Of a stretch of 64,000 nucleotides of DNA, positions 1 through 9,175 are shown piece by piece. The position numbers and the translations under genes were made by a program. The DNA is from Micromonospora sp. WMMA1947 (GTDB taxonomy: Bacteria; Actinomycetota; Actinomycetes; Mycobacteriales; Micromonosporaceae). The stretch is from positions 5,351,001 to 5,415,000 of the forward strand of contig NZ_CP114909.1 of the NCBI RefSeq assembly GCF_027497355.1. The letters run 5' to 3'. Numbering within the stretch: the first letter of the stretch is position 1; each line of letters starts with the position of its first letter. Under the pieces are notes generated by a model, which saw only the letters and a program-made list of their open reading frames with translations, made no database searches and was not told the DNA's origin.

Positions 1-582
1 GGCACGCTCCGGGTCGCCGCCGCGCTCGGCGAACAGCTCGATCATCTGCTCGCGGGACAGGTTCGACTCGTAGCCGAACCGGGGCGCGGCGGCGATGTCG
101 AAGTAGACGTCGCCGGTGCCGTCGTCGAGGCGGTACGCCGCGCCGTCCTTCAGCAGCACCAGCACCTTCTCGGCGATGTCCGGGATCGACTCGACGGCGC
201 CGACGTAGTGCGCCGGCGGGATCATCCGCAGCGCCTCCATGTCCTCGCGGAACAGCGCGGTCTCCCGCATAGCCAGGACCTTCCAGTCCTCGCCGTCGCG
301 CTCGGCGCGCTCCAGCAGCGGGTCGTCGATGTCGGTGACGTTCTGCACGTACCGCACGTCGAGGCCGGCGTCGCGCCACATCCGCTGCACCAGGTCGAAC
401 GCGATCATGGTGGCGGCGTGCCCGAGGTGCGTCGCGTCGTACGGGGTGATGCCGCAGACGTACATCGAGGCCGCGCCCTCGGGCCGGCTGGGATGGGCGC
501 CCTGCCGTGCCGAGTCGTACAACCGCAGCGGCACGCCCTCACCCGGCAGCCGTGGCACCTCGTGTCCCGCCCAAGACTCCAT
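1..582 (-). CDS. mshC: Mycothiol ligase MshC (partial, C-terminus outside window)
   Basis: ATP-dependent ligase that joins cysteine to GlcN-Ins in mycothiol synthesis, a cytosolic step. Only the first 194 codons are present; the gene runs off the left edge. The protein has the class I cysteinyl-tRNA synthetase fold: the zinc-ligand Cys lies in [10 protein letters not shown] (residues 40-49), the HIGH-like HLGHA at 52-56, followed by [10 protein letters not shown]. The MshC-type N-terminus and the neighbours favour MshC over CysS. It is the last gene of a minus-strand set running from 2838 to 1, 67 bases after the SCO1664-family gene. Confidence 0.93.
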   Translation of the reverse strand, partial: MESWAGHEVPRLPGEGVPLRLYDSARQGAHPSRPEGAASMYVCGITPYDATHLGHAATMIAFDLVQRMWRDAGLDVRYVQNVTDIDDPLLERAERDGEDWKVLAMRETALFREDMEALRMIPPAHYVGAVESIPDIAEKVLVLLKDGAAYRLDDGTGDVYFDIAAAPRFGYESNLSREQMIELFAERGGDPERA

Positions 583-649
583 GACCGCCAGCCTAACGAT
601 CCGTCAGGCGCTCAGGTGCCGCCCCACGGGTGATCAACGCGACAACAGC

Positions 650-1468
650 TCACATCGGTGGCCAGGGCATCGCCGGCCACTCCTGCGGCGGCAGCGGGAA
701 CCGGCCGGACTCGCGCAGCCGCCGGACCCGTTCCGCCAGCGCGGTCAGCTCCCCGATCGTCAGGTGCTCGGCCAGTTCCTCGCCCAGTGGGCCGGCCAGC
801 TGCCCGGCGAGGCCGTCGAGCATCTCCACCGCGTCCGGCGGTAGCTCGCGGCCGGCCCAGCCCCACAGCACCGTCCGCAGCTTCTCCTCGACGTGGAAGC
901 TCACGCCGTGGTCGACGCCGTAGATGCGGTCGTCCGGGCCGACGAGCACGTGCCCGCCCTTGCGGTCGGCGTTGTTGATCACCGCGTCGAGCACGACGAG
1001 CCGGGCCAGGCGGGGGTCGTCGGCGTGCGCCAGCGCGTACGCCGCCCCGTCGTCGTCACGGGCCGCGGCCACCGGGAACCAGCGCGGCGGAACCTCCCGC
1101 GCCGGCACGAACCCGACGAGCGGCTCGGCCTCGTCCGGCTCGTCGATCCAGAGCTGGCACGAGCCGGGACCGAACGGGCCGTCGCGCAGCACGGTGGGCG
1201 GCACCAAGTCCCAGCCGGTGGCCCGGGACACCAGGTACGCGGACACCTCCCGGCCGGCGAGCGTGCCGTCCGGGAAGTCCCAGAGCGGGCGCTCGCCGCG
1301 TACCGGCTTGTAGACGCAGTGCGCGGTCACGTCGCCGAGGGCGATGACACCGCGCAGCGTCGCGTTGGAGGCGTCGACGAGCCGCCCCTGGAGGGTCAGC
1401 TCACCGTCGGCGAGCAGCCGCAGCGCCTCGGCGCCGTCCTGTCGGGGCTGCAGTTCCGACGAGGTCAC
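650..1468 (-). CDS. SCO1664-family protein, PI3/4-kinase-like
   Basis: Conserved actinobacterial family (TIGR03843) of unknown function with a distant phosphatidylinositol 3/4-kinase-like fold. The visible kinase-like motifs are NADRKGGH and, about 15 residues later, YGVDHGVSFH, resembling a catalytic loop and a metal-binding loop. I chose the GTG at 1468 because it overlaps the stop of the upstream DUF3090 gene as GTGA, implying translational coupling; a longer in-frame reading to 1528 would run into that gene. Length is 272 residues. It lies between DUF3090 and mshC. The substrate is unknown; a small-molecule or protein kinase is possible. Confidence 0.85.
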   Translation of the reverse strand: MTSSELQPRQDGAEALRLLADGELTLQGRLVDASNATLRGVIALGDVTAHCVYKPVRGERPLWDFPDGTLAGREVSAYLVSRATGWDLVPPTVLRDGPFGPGSCQLWIDEPDEAEPLVGFVPAREVPPRWFPVAAARDDDGAAYALAHADDPRLARLVVLDAVINNADRKGGHVLVGPDDRIYGVDHGVSFHVEEKLRTVLWGWAGRELPPDAVEMLDGLAGQLAGPLGEELAEHLTIGELTALAERVRRLRESGRFPLPPQEWPAMPWPPM

Positions 1469-2046
1469 CGGTGATAGCCGTTGTGCCGGGGGCAGAGGTG
1501 ACCGGCCGGGTCGAGCGGCTGGCCGCACAGCGGGCAGGGAGGCCGGCCGGCGTTCACGACACGCTTGGCCCGCTCGATGAACTCGCGGGTCGCCTCCGGG
1601 GTCAGCCGGACCCGCAGGCGGTCGAGGTCGTCGTCCGGTTCGTCCGGGTCCTCGTCGGCGTCGTCGTCCGCGTCGCCCAGCTCGACCTCGACCTCCGCCT
1701 CACCGACGGCGATCGCCTCGATCACCACGGTGGCGGTGTCCACGTCGAAGGCCAGGCCCAGCGTGCCGACCCGGAACTCCTCGTCCACGGGCGTGTCGAG
1801 CGGCTCGTTGTCACCGGTCGCCGCGGCGGCCGTCTCCGGCAGCTTCACGCCGAACCGGCGCTGCGCCTCGGTGAGCAGCTCCTCGAGCTTCTCGGCGAGC
1901 AACGACACCTGGACCTTCTCCAGCGACACGCTGACCAGCCGGCCGCCGCCGCGCGCCTGGAGGAAGAACGTGCGCTCCCCCGGCGGGCCGACCGTACCGG
2001 CGACGAACCGCTCCGGCGGCTCGAAGGCGTGCACCTGGTGCGTCAT
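1465..2046 (-). CDS. DUF3090 family protein
   Basis: Conserved actinobacterial protein of unknown function (TIGR03847), 193 residues. It begins with the family signature around FEPPERFVAGTVG and FFLQARGGGR. It ends in a small Cys/His cluster, CPLCGQPLDPAGHLCPRHNGYH, that looks like a zinc-binding knuckle. The ATG at 2046 gives the usual family N-terminus; an in-frame GTG two codons upstream (2052) is possible. The middle holds an Asp/Glu-rich run (about residues 115-135). The stop overlaps the start of the SCO1664-family gene. The conserved partnership suggests a common pathway, but none has been assigned. Confidence 0.88.
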   Translation of the reverse strand: MTHQVHAFEPPERFVAGTVGPPGERTFFLQARGGGRLVSVSLEKVQVSLLAEKLEELLTEAQRRFGVKLPETAAAATGDNEPLDTPVDEEFRVGTLGLAFDVDTATVVIEAIAVGEAEVEVELGDADDDADEDPDEPDDDLDRLRVRLTPEATREFIERAKRVVNAGRPPCPLCGQPLDPAGHLCPRHNGYHR

Positions 2047-2133
2047 ACCCACGACCCTATCCGGCGTGTGGAAGCACCGCGCAGCCCACCGACGCCGAAT
2101 CCGCCCAGAGCGAACGCGCCGCGTACGCCGGGC

Positions 2134-2838
2134 TCACCCGGCCGCGCCCGCGCCCCCGCCGACCGCCGCATCGGACTCCGCCGGTCGCGCCGCGCGCCGA
2201 CGGCGCTTGCGCGGCGGCGGGACCAGCGCCGACAGGTCGCCGCCGGTGTCGTTGAGCCGGACCAGGAACGGCCGGAACGGGGTGTAGCGGATCGCCGTGA
2301 CCGACGCCGGGTCGGCCACGATCCGCTGGAAAAGATCAAGGTGTACGCCGAGCGCGTCCGCCACGATCGCCTTGATCACGTCGCCGTGGCTGCACGCCAG
2401 CCAGATCGCCTCCGGCCCGTGCTCGGCGGTGACCCGCGCGTCCCACGCCCGTACCGCGGCCACGGCGCGCGCGGACATCGCCGCCATGGACTCGCCCTGC
2501 GGGAACGCGGCGGCGCTCGGGTGCTGCTGGACCACCGGCCAGAGCGGCTCCTTCGCCAGCTTCTTCAGCGACTGCCCCTCCCAGTCGCCGTACCCGCACT
2601 CGATCAACCCGTCGTCCACCACCGGTTCCACGCCCGGCAGGGCCAGATCGAGGGTCTGCCGGCAGCGGATGAGTGGGCTGGTCACCACCGCCGCCAGCGG
2701 CAGCCCGGCGAGGCGCGCGCCGACCGCAGCCGCCTGCGCGCGGCCGGTGTCGTCGAGCTCGACCGGTTGCCGCCCGGCCAGGCCGCCGTCGGCGTTCGCG
2801 GTGGTCCGGCCGTGTCGCAGAAGTAGAAGGGTCGCCAC
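2134..2838 (-). CDS. MSMEG_4193-family histidine phosphatase/phosphomutase
   Basis: Histidine phosphatase superfamily (TIGR03848-like). The catalytic LLLLRHGRT lies near the N-terminus, and the second His in ACSHGD about 140 residues later. First gene of the four-gene set leading to mshC. The GTG at 2838 has an AGGGTGG Shine-Dalgarno five bases upstream and gives the expected short N-terminus; a GTG at 2847 is the alternative. The C-terminal ~35 residues are a basic then Ala/Gly-rich tail (RKRRRRAARP...), not part of the fold. The natural phosphoester substrate is unknown. Confidence 0.87.
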   Translation of the reverse strand: MATLLLLRHGRTTANADGGLAGRQPVELDDTGRAQAAAVGARLAGLPLAAVVTSPLIRCRQTLDLALPGVEPVVDDGLIECGYGDWEGQSLKKLAKEPLWPVVQQHPSAAAFPQGESMAAMSARAVAAVRAWDARVTAEHGPEAIWLACSHGDVIKAIVADALGVHLDLFQRIVADPASVTAIRYTPFRPFLVRLNDTGGDLSALVPPPRKRRRRAARPAESDAAVGGGAGAAG

Positions 2839-2911
2839 GCTGACCACCCTAGGCGGTACGCCCCTCGGATGATCGTCCCGCCACGACAGGCCGCGTTCCG
2901 GTGGTGTGGCC

Positions 2912-3532
2912 CTACTCCCGGTACACCCATCTGCGGAACCTGTCGGCCGCGTCCGACGCGCCGTCGGGCTCCGCCAGGGACCGCAGGGACCGCAGCGATG
3001 CCCGGTGCCGCCGGACCAGGAGCGCGACCCAGACGACCACCACCGCCCACAGCACCAGAGAGATGCTGCGGTACCGCCTGACCGCCGCGTCGGTCCGTGC
3101 CTCGGCCTCCGCCCTGACCTGGAACGCGTCGTAGATCACGGTGCCGTCGACGACGAAGGTCTCGGCTGTGACCCGGTAGGTCGCGTAGTCGTACAACCGT
3201 GCGCGCTCCAGATCCGGCCGGGGATCCCTGCTCATCTCGAATCGGACCGGCGTGCCGGGCATCAGTTCCTCGCGAGGCACCTCTCGTACGCTGAACTCGA
3301 CCCGGGGGTGCTCGCGGAGCAGCACCCGATGGACCACGACGCCGAGGTTTCTGCTTCCCCCCGTCGTCTTTTCCAAGGTCTCCCGTACCGAGTCGACTGT
3401 GCCCGTCACCACGAACATCTCCGCCGGCAGTTCCGGCTTGTCGAAAGGCTCAGCCAGGTTCCACACAAAGGCCGCCAGAATGCCGATCATCACGGGAACG
3501 CCGTACAACGGTTTGAGGCGGAAGCGCGACAT
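2912..3532 (-). CDS. Hypothetical two-pass membrane protein
   Basis: Not recognised. 206 residues with a hydrophobic segment near the N-terminus (about residues 9-27, YGVPVMIGILAAFVWNL) and another about residues 155-175 (SISLVLWAVVVVWVALLV). The ~120 residues between them are predicted extracytoplasmic, with a basic cytoplasmic tail. The ATG at 3532 places the first membrane helix at a normal distance; GTG codons just upstream are alternatives. It is a lone gene, separated from uppP by a strong hairpin. The topology resembles DUF3592-type membrane proteins, but I cannot assign it. Confidence 0.7.
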   Translation of the reverse strand: MSRFRLKPLYGVPVMIGILAAFVWNLAEPFDKPELPAEMFVVTGTVDSVRETLEKTTGGSRNLGVVVHRVLLREHPRVEFSVREVPREELMPGTPVRFEMSRDPRPDLERARLYDYATYRVTAETFVVDGTVIYDAFQVRAEAEARTDAAVRRYRSISLVLWAVVVVWVALLVRRHRASLRSLRSLAEPDGASDAADRFRRWVYRE

Positions 3533-3621
3533 GCGGGTGACAGTAACCACCCCCGGCCACCGGGCCGCGCCGTCGCACACGCCGCGCGGCCCGACGTGGC
3601 CGGGTGGGCGACGAAGCCGAA

Positions 3622-3654
3622 GGCCGGCCACCTCGGACATCGGGGTGGCCGGCC
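3622..3654 (-). terminator. Hairpin terminator after uppP
   Basis: A perfect 11-bp inverted repeat, GGCCGGCCACC (3622-3632) and its complement (3644-3654), with an 11-nt loop. It lies 16 bases past the uppP stop. No clear U-run, as is common in high-GC actinobacteria. Confidence 0.6.
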
Positions 3655-3669
3655 TCTCGCACGACGACG

Positions 3670-4506
3670 TCAGGTGGCGCTGATCGTGCCGGTCGCCAGC
3701 AGGCAGATCACCAGGCTGCCCAGCGCCACCCGGTACAGCACGAAGACGTACAGCGTGTGGTGGGCGACGTAGCGCAGCAGCCACGCGATGGCCGCGTACC
3801 CGACGGCGAACGCGATGAGCGTCGCGATCACCATCTGCGCCACGCTCGGCGCGGCGGTGCCCGGCGCGGACGGCTCGAACACGTCCGGCAGGCTGAACAA
3901 GCCGGAGATCACCACGGCCGGGATGGCCAGCAGGAACGAGTAGCGGGCCGCGGTCTCCCGGGTGAGGTTGAGCAGCAGGCCCGCGGTCAGGGTGCCGCCG
4001 GACCGGGAGACGCCGGGCACCAGCGCCGCGGCCTGGGCGAAGCCCATCACCACGCCGTCGCGCATCCGGAAGTTCTCCAGCGTACGGGTCTGCCGGCCCC
4101 AGTACTCGGCGAAGGCCAGCAGCATCGCGCCGAGAATCAGCGTGCAGGAGATCAGCCAGAGGTTGCGGCCGGCGGTGCGGATCTGGTCCTTGAAGATCAG
4201 CCCGAAGATGCCGATCGGGATGGTGCCGACGATGACGTACCAGCCCATCCGGTAGTCGAGGCTGGACCGCACCGAGCGGTCGACCAGGCCCACGAACCAG
4301 GTGCGGACGATCCGCCCGATGTCCCTGGCGAAGTAGATCAGCACGGCGGCCTCGGTGCCGAGCTGGGTCACCGCGGTGAACGACGCGCCCGCGTCCCGGT
4401 CGAAGAACAGGGCCGAGGTGATCCGCAGGTGCCCCGACGAGGACACCGGAAGGAACTCGGTCAGCCCCTGGACCAGGCCCAGGACGATGGCCTCGATCCA
4501 GGTCAC
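3670..4506 (-). CDS. uppP: Undecaprenyl-diphosphatase UppP (BacA)
   Basis: Integral membrane phosphatase that recycles undecaprenyl diphosphate to the monophosphate carrier for peptidoglycan synthesis; extra copies give bacitracin resistance. 278 residues, normal length. Family motifs are present: [20 protein letters not shown] near the N-terminus, followed by GHL, and PGVSRSGGT in the second half. Multiple membrane helices. The GTG at 4506 overlaps the stop of the upstream LLM oxidoreductase as GTGA, so translation is coupled. A hairpin follows the stop. Confidence 0.95.
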   Translation of the reverse strand: MTWIEAIVLGLVQGLTEFLPVSSSGHLRITSALFFDRDAGASFTAVTQLGTEAAVLIYFARDIGRIVRTWFVGLVDRSVRSSLDYRMGWYVIVGTIPIGIFGLIFKDQIRTAGRNLWLISCTLILGAMLLAFAEYWGRQTRTLENFRMRDGVVMGFAQAAALVPGVSRSGGTLTAGLLLNLTRETAARYSFLLAIPAVVISGLFSLPDVFEPSAPGTAAPSVAQMVIATLIAFAVGYAAIAWLLRYVAHHTLYVFVLYRVALGSLVICLLATGTISAT

Positions 4507-5555
4507 TCCCCGACTCCGGACAGCTCCAGGGCCTCGGCGACGGTACGCAGGGTCTGCACCCCGCTCTCCCGGTCGGCCACGAACAGCGACACCGACAGTG
4601 TGGTCACGCCCGCGGCGGCGTACTCCCGCATCCGCTCGGCGATGCGCTCCTTCGGGCCGAGCAGCGAGGTGCGGTCGATGAACTCCATCGGTACGGCGGC
4701 GGCCGCGTCGCGCTGCCGCTTGGCCAGGTAGAGGTCCTGGACCTCGCGGGCCGCGTCGCCGTAGCCCATCCGGGTGGCGAGCTGGTTGTAGAAGTTCTGC
4801 TTGCGGCTGCCCATGCCGCCCACGTACAGCGCGGCGTACCAGCGCACCAGCTCGGCGCAGGTGGCGACGTCGTCGCCGACCACGACCGGCACGGACGGCA
4901 CCACGTCGAAGCCGGCCAGCTCCTTGCCCGCCGCCGCGCGCCCGGCGCGCACCGAGGCGAGGTGCTCCTCGGCGAACTCCGGGGAGTAGAAGACGGCCAG
5001 CCAGCCGTCGGCGATCTCGCCAGCCAGTTCCAGGTTCTTCGGGCCGACGGCGGCCAGGTAGATCGGGATGTGGTCGCGCGGCGGGTGGAAGCCCAGCCGC
5101 AGCGCCTTGCCCGGGCCGTCCGGCAGCGGCAGCGTGTAGTGCTCGCCGTCGTACGCGACCTCCTTGCGGGCCACCGCCAGCTTGACGATGTCGACGTACT
5201 CCCGGGTGCGGGCCAGCGGCTTGGCGAACCGCACGCCGTGCCAGCCCTCGGAGACCTGCGGGCCGGACACGCCCAGGCCGAGCCGGAACCGGCCGCCGGA
5301 GAGCGTGTCGATGGTCGCCGCGGTCATCGCGGTCATGGCGGGCGTCCGGGCCGGGATCTGCATGACCGCCGAGCCCACGTCGATGCGCTCCGTCTGACCG
5401 GCGATCCAGGCCAGCATGCTCGGCGAGTCCGAGCCGTACGCCTCCGCGGCCCACACGACCGAGTAGCCGAGCCGGTCCGCCTCCTGGGCCAACGCCAGGT
5501 GGTCGAACGGCGTGCTCCACGCCGTCTGGTATCCGAGGTTGAGCCCGAGTCGCAC
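4503..5555 (-). CDS. LLM-class F420-dependent oxidoreductase
   Basis: Luciferase-like TIM-barrel oxidoreductase expected to use coenzyme F420; the substrate is unknown. 350 residues. Visible family features are the N-terminal [10 protein letters not shown] strand, [50 protein letters not shown] and [20 protein letters not shown], typical of the F420 subfamily. The GTG at 5555 has GGAGG at suitable spacing. It is coupled to uppP by a 4-base overlap, a recurrent actinobacterial arrangement that does not by itself show a shared pathway. Confidence 0.9.
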   Translation of the reverse strand: MRLGLNLGYQTAWSTPFDHLALAQEADRLGYSVVWAAEAYGSDSPSMLAWIAGQTERIDVGSAVMQIPARTPAMTAMTAATIDTLSGGRFRLGLGVSGPQVSEGWHGVRFAKPLARTREYVDIVKLAVARKEVAYDGEHYTLPLPDGPGKALRLGFHPPRDHIPIYLAAVGPKNLELAGEIADGWLAVFYSPEFAEEHLASVRAGRAAAGKELAGFDVVPSVPVVVGDDVATCAELVRWYAALYVGGMGSRKQNFYNQLATRMGYGDAAREVQDLYLAKRQRDAAAAVPMEFIDRTSLLGPKERIAERMREYAAAGVTTLSVSLFVADRESGVQTLRTVAEALELSGVGE

Positions 5556-5719
5556 TGATCCTCCCACCGTCCGCACCACAGGTCGCATCAGGTTACGCAA
5601 TGAGCGTGGCACCCTCGACGTCCGGCTCACCCCGAACATGTCACACCGGGCGGAGGTCGCGCGGGAACTTGACTGCGGCGAGGATATCCGTGACGCCAGG
5701 TTCGAAATAAGGTTCACGC

Positions 5720-6688
5720 ATGCAACAGCGACCGCTCGGCCGAAGCGGGCTGGCGGTATCGCGGCTCGCGCTCGGCACCATGACCTGGGGACGGGACACC
5801 GACGCCGACGACGCGGCCGCCCAGCTGAAGAGTTACCTCGACGCGGGCGGCAACCTCGTCGACACCGCCGACGTGTACGCCGACGGCGACGCCGAGTCGG
5901 TGATCGGTTCGCTGCTGGGCAGCCTGGTGGACCGCGACGAGCTGCTGATCGCCACCAAGGCGGGCCTGCGGCCGGGCAGCCGCCGCCGGGACGGCTCGCG
6001 CGGGCACCTGCTGCGCACGCTCGACGCCTCGCTGCGCCGGCTCGGCACCGACCACGTCGACCTGTGGCAGGTCCACGGGTACGACCCGGACACCCCGCTG
6101 GAGGAGACGCTCTCGGCCCTGGACCACGCCGTGTCCAGCGGCAAGGCCCGCTACGTGGGTGTGTCGAACTTCTCCGGCTGGCAGACCGCCCGGGCCGCCG
6201 CCTGGCAGGCCGCCTGGCCCGGGCGCGCCCCGGTGGTCGCCGCCCAGGTGGAGTACTCGCTGCTGGAGCGCGGCGTGGAGCGGGAGGTGCTGCCCGCCTG
6301 CGCGGGGATGGGGCTGGGCGTGCTGCCCTGGTCGCCGCTGGGCCGGGGCGTGCTGACCGGCAAGTACCGCAACGGCCGCCCGGCCGACTCGCGGGCGGTG
6401 TCGCCGCACTTCGAGCGGTTCGTCGCGACGTACCTGGAGCCGCGCTGCTCCAGCATCGTGGAGGCGGTCGCCATCGCGGCCGGCGGGCTCGGCGTGTCGC
6501 CGCTGGAGGTGGCGCTGGCCTGGGTGCGGGACCGGCCGGGCGTGACCGCGCCGATCCTCGGCGCGCGCACCGTCGGGCAGCTGCTCGGCGCGTTGCAGGT
6601 GGAGCGGATGACGCTGCCGGAGGAGATCGTCACCGCGCTGGACGACGTGTCCGCGGTGCCGGTGGGCTACCCGGAGCGCGACGGCTGA
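5720..6688 (+). CDS. Aldo/keto reductase
   Basis: NADPH-dependent (beta/alpha)8 oxidoreductase of the AKR superfamily, 322 residues. The catalytic tetrad region is visible: Asp and Tyr in LVDTADVYADG (about residues 47-57), Lys in LLIATKAG, and His in LWQVHGYD. The C-terminal cofactor region (PILGARTVGQL) is intact. Monocistronic in appearance and divergent from the LLM/uppP pair. The substrate cannot be predicted. Confidence 0.92.
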   Translation: MQQRPLGRSGLAVSRLALGTMTWGRDTDADDAAAQLKSYLDAGGNLVDTADVYADGDAESVIGSLLGSLVDRDELLIATKAGLRPGSRRRDGSRGHLLRTLDASLRRLGTDHVDLWQVHGYDPDTPLEETLSALDHAVSSGKARYVGVSNFSGWQTARAAAWQAAWPGRAPVVAAQVEYSLLERGVEREVLPACAGMGLGVLPWSPLGRGVLTGKYRNGRPADSRAVSPHFERFVATYLEPRCSSIVEAVAIAAGGLGVSPLEVALAWVRDRPGVTAPILGARTVGQLLGALQVERMTLPEEIVTALDDVSAVPVGYPERDG

Positions 6689-6757
6689 GCCGCGCGGGGC
6701 GATCCGGGTCACCCGCAGGGGGTGGCGGAGGGCCCCCGACCTGGGCAGCATAGGGGC

Positions 6758-6949
6758 ATGGACTACGAATACGCGCCGCTGCGGTTGCCCTCGAACGTCG
6801 ATCGGCTGACCGCCGCGGCGCAGCTGGCGATCCAGGCCGAGTTCTCCGGCTGGGAGCTGGCCCGGGTGCGGCTCTACCGGGACGGCACGCGGCAGGTGGT
6901 GCTGCGGCGCCGCCTGGTCAACCAGTCGCAGCCGGGCCTGTCGTACTGA
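6758..6949 (+). CDS. DUF5703 family small protein
   Basis: 63-residue protein matching a small conserved actinobacterial family of unknown function. The pattern is MDYEYAPLRLP, then a helix, then GWELARVRLYRDGTRQVVLRRR. It is soluble, with no membrane segment. The ATG at 6758 is used; an upstream in-frame ATG at 6722 would add a low-complexity stretch unlike the family. A strong hairpin follows directly. Confidence 0.8.
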   Translation: MDYEYAPLRLPSNVDRLTAAAQLAIQAEFSGWELARVRLYRDGTRQVVLRRRLVNQSQPGLSY

Positions 6950-6955
6950 CGGGCC

Positions 6956-6995
6956 CGTCCCCGGGGCCGCGCGACGCGGCGCCGCCCCGGGGACG
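6956..6995. terminator. Bidirectional hairpin between convergent genes
   Basis: A 12-bp perfect inverted repeat (CGTCCCCGGGGC at 6956-6967, complement at 6984-6995), 16-nt loop, between the DUF5703 gene and the convergent acidic-protein gene. Confidence 0.65.
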
Positions 6996-7003
6996 CGCAC
7001 GGC

Positions 7004-7657
7004 CTAGTGCGCGTGGTCGTGCTCCTCGTCGAGCTCCATGAACGGGTGCTCGTCGAGCCGGCCGACCAGCCGGTCGTCGGCGGCCGGCTGGAACGGGCCG
7101 ACCGGGTCGTCGTCGTCGAACGACTCCAGGTCGACAGGGGTGCCGACCTCGCTGACCATCACCACACCGTCCAGCGGCTCCAGCTCCGGCACGTCGAGCG
7201 CGGACAGCGAACCGTCGCCGCTCTGCAGCAGCTCCAGCACCGCCTCGCCGACCCCCTCGACCGGCGCCGGCTCGTCCTCCTCCGGGGTGCCCTCCCGGCG
7301 GGCCGCCTCGGCCGCGCGCAGCAGCGCGGCGACGCTCGGCACCCGGTAGTCGCGCCGCTGCCGCACCGAGATCACCCGCGGGTGCGGGTCGGTGGGCTCG
7401 CCGCCCTCCACGGCGCCGAAGCGCTCGTCGGCCTCGTCCGGGTCGATCGACTCCACGTCCCAGGGCGTCACCTCGCCGAACGCGTCGAGCAGCTGCTCGT
7501 CGTAGGCGAACGAGGCGTTGTTCAACGCGACGTACGCCTGCCAGACGGCGTCGTCGTCGATCCGGCCCTGGGCGGCCCGGACGGCGGCCAGGTGGGCGCG
7601 GGCCGCGTCGATCACCCGCTCGAGGGCGGCGTCCAGCTCACCGTGCTGGTCGGTCAT
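7004..7657 (-). CDS. Conserved hypothetical acidic protein
   Basis: Not assigned to a function. 217 residues, strongly acidic. The N-terminal half is helical (about residues 5-70, ALERVIDAARAHLAAV...). The middle has ISVRQRRDYRVPSVAALLRAAEAARR. The C-terminal ~90 residues are rich in Asp/Glu and end in EEHDHAH, a possible metal-binding tail. The ATG at 7657 is preceded by an AAGGGA-type Shine-Dalgarno. Downstream neighbour of an M20 peptidase on the same strand, 61 bases away, so co-transcription is plausible. No signal peptide or membrane segment. Confidence 0.7.
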   Translation of the reverse strand: MTDQHGELDAALERVIDAARAHLAAVRAAQGRIDDDAVWQAYVALNNASFAYDEQLLDAFGEVTPWDVESIDPDEADERFGAVEGGEPTDPHPRVISVRQRRDYRVPSVAALLRAAEAARREGTPEEDEPAPVEGVGEAVLELLQSGDGSLSALDVPELEPLDGVVMVSEVGTPVDLESFDDDDPVGPFQPAADDRLVGRLDEHPFMELDEEHDHAH

Positions 7658-7718
7658 GTGTGGCAGTCCCTTCGCGATGGGGGGAGGTTCCGCGCCGGCG
7701 GCGCCGCGGCGGGCGCGG

Positions 7719-9047
7719 TCAGCAGGTACGGAGGAAGCGGTCCAGAACCCGCACGCCGAACTGTAGTCCGTCCAGCGGGACCCGCTCGTCGATGCCGTGG
7801 AACAGGCCGGAGAAATTGAGGTCGGCGGGCAGCCGCAGCGGCGCGAAACCGAAGCAGCGGATGCCGAGCTGGGAGAACGCCTTGGCGTCGGTGCCGCCGG
7901 AGAGCATGTACGGCACCGGATGCGCGCCCGGATCCTCGGCGCGCAGCGCCTCCGACATCCGCGCCACCAGGTCACCGTCGAACGTGGTCTCCAGGGCCGG
8001 CTGGCGCTGGACGTACTCGATGGCGATGTCCGGCCCGACCAGCTCGCGCAGCTGCCGCTCCAGTTCCTCGCTCTGCCCGGGCAGGCTGCGGCAGTCGATG
8101 GTGGCGGTGGCCCGGCCGGGGATGACGTTGTCCTTGTAGCCAGCGGCCAGCCGGGTCGGGTTGGCGGTGTTGCGGATGGTCGCGCCGATGATGTTCGCGA
8201 TCGGGCCGAGCTTGGCGATCGCGGTCTCCGGGTCGTCCGGGTCGATCTCGATGCCGAGCACGTCGGACACCTCGGCCAGGAACGCCCGCACGGTGTCGGT
8301 CATCACCACCGGGAAACGGTGCCGGCCGATCCGGGCGACCGCCTCGGCGAGCGCGGTGACCGCGTTGTCGTCGTGCACCATCGAGCCGTGGCCGGGGCGG
8401 CCCTTGGCGTGCAGGCGCAGCCAGTCGATGCCCTTCTCGGCGGTCTCGATCAGGTAGAGGCGACGCTGCTCGTCGACCGAGTAGGAGAAGCCGCCGACCT
8501 CGCCGATCGCCTCGGTGCAGCCGTCGAACAGGTCGCGGTGCTGCCGGGTGAGGAAGTGCGCGCCGTAGTCGCTGCCGGCCTCCTCGTCGGCGGTGAACGC
8601 GAGGACGACGTCGCGCCGGGGGCGGACGCCGGTGCGCTGCCAGTCGCGGACCACGGCGAGCACCATCGCGTCGAAGTCCTTCATGTCGATCGCGCCGCGG
8701 CCCCACAGGTAGCCGTCGCGGATCTCGCCGGAGAACGGGTGCACCGACCACTCGTCCGGGTCGGCGGGCACCACGTCGAGGTGGCCGTGCACGAGCAGCG
8801 CGTCGCGGCCGGGTTCGGTGCCGGGGATCCGGGCCACCAGGTTGGCCCGGCCGGGCGCGGACTCGTGGATCTCGGCGTCGACGCCGACCTCGGCGAGCTT
8901 CTCCGCGACGTACTCGGCGGCGCGCCGCTCCCCCACGCTGGTGTCGTTGTCGCCGGTGTTCGTGGTGTCGATGCGCAGCAGGTCGCGGCAGAGGTCGACG
9001 ACCTCGTCGGTGGCGTCGGATCGGGTAGGGGCGGCGTCGCTCGTCAT
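7719..9047 (-). CDS. M20/M25/M40 family metallopeptidase
   Basis: Cytosolic di-zinc amidohydrolase/peptidase of the ArgE/DapE/ACY1 class, 442 residues. The zinc-ligand motifs are intact: LLVHGHLDVVPAD, GRGAIDMKDFDAM, TADEEAGSDYGAHFL and, near the C-terminus, MLSGGTDAKAF. The dimerisation 'lid' domain lies between. The exact peptide substrate is unknown. A TATAAG lies about ten bases before the ATG, so a very short leader is possible. Confidence 0.9.
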   Translation of the reverse strand: MTSDAAPTRSDATDEVVDLCRDLLRIDTTNTGDNDTSVGERRAAEYVAEKLAEVGVDAEIHESAPGRANLVARIPGTEPGRDALLVHGHLDVVPADPDEWSVHPFSGEIRDGYLWGRGAIDMKDFDAMVLAVVRDWQRTGVRPRRDVVLAFTADEEAGSDYGAHFLTRQHRDLFDGCTEAIGEVGGFSYSVDEQRRLYLIETAEKGIDWLRLHAKGRPGHGSMVHDDNAVTALAEAVARIGRHRFPVVMTDTVRAFLAEVSDVLGIEIDPDDPETAIAKLGPIANIIGATIRNTANPTRLAAGYKDNVIPGRATATIDCRSLPGQSEELERQLRELVGPDIAIEYVQRQPALETTFDGDLVARMSEALRAEDPGAHPVPYMLSGGTDAKAFSQLGIRCFGFAPLRLPADLNFSGLFHGIDERVPLDGLQFGVRVLDRFLRTC

Positions 9048-9102
9048 CGCTTCCTTATACCAGCAGGTGAGGTGGGCGCGGGCCGCCAGTGCTCCGGCGG
9101 CG

Positions 9103-9128
9103 GTTTCGCGGATCGCCCGGCCGGGTAC
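9103..9128 (+). promoter_or_regulatory. SigB/SigF-type promoter before hemerythrin gene
   Basis: GTTT (9103-9106), 16 bases, GGGTAC (9123-9128), 48 bases before the hemerythrin-like start. Exact match to the actinobacterial SigB/SigF pattern. Confidence 0.65.
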
Positions 9129-9175
9129 CGCCGGACCGCCCGGACATCGACTCCGGCCGTCACGAGGAGGGCACC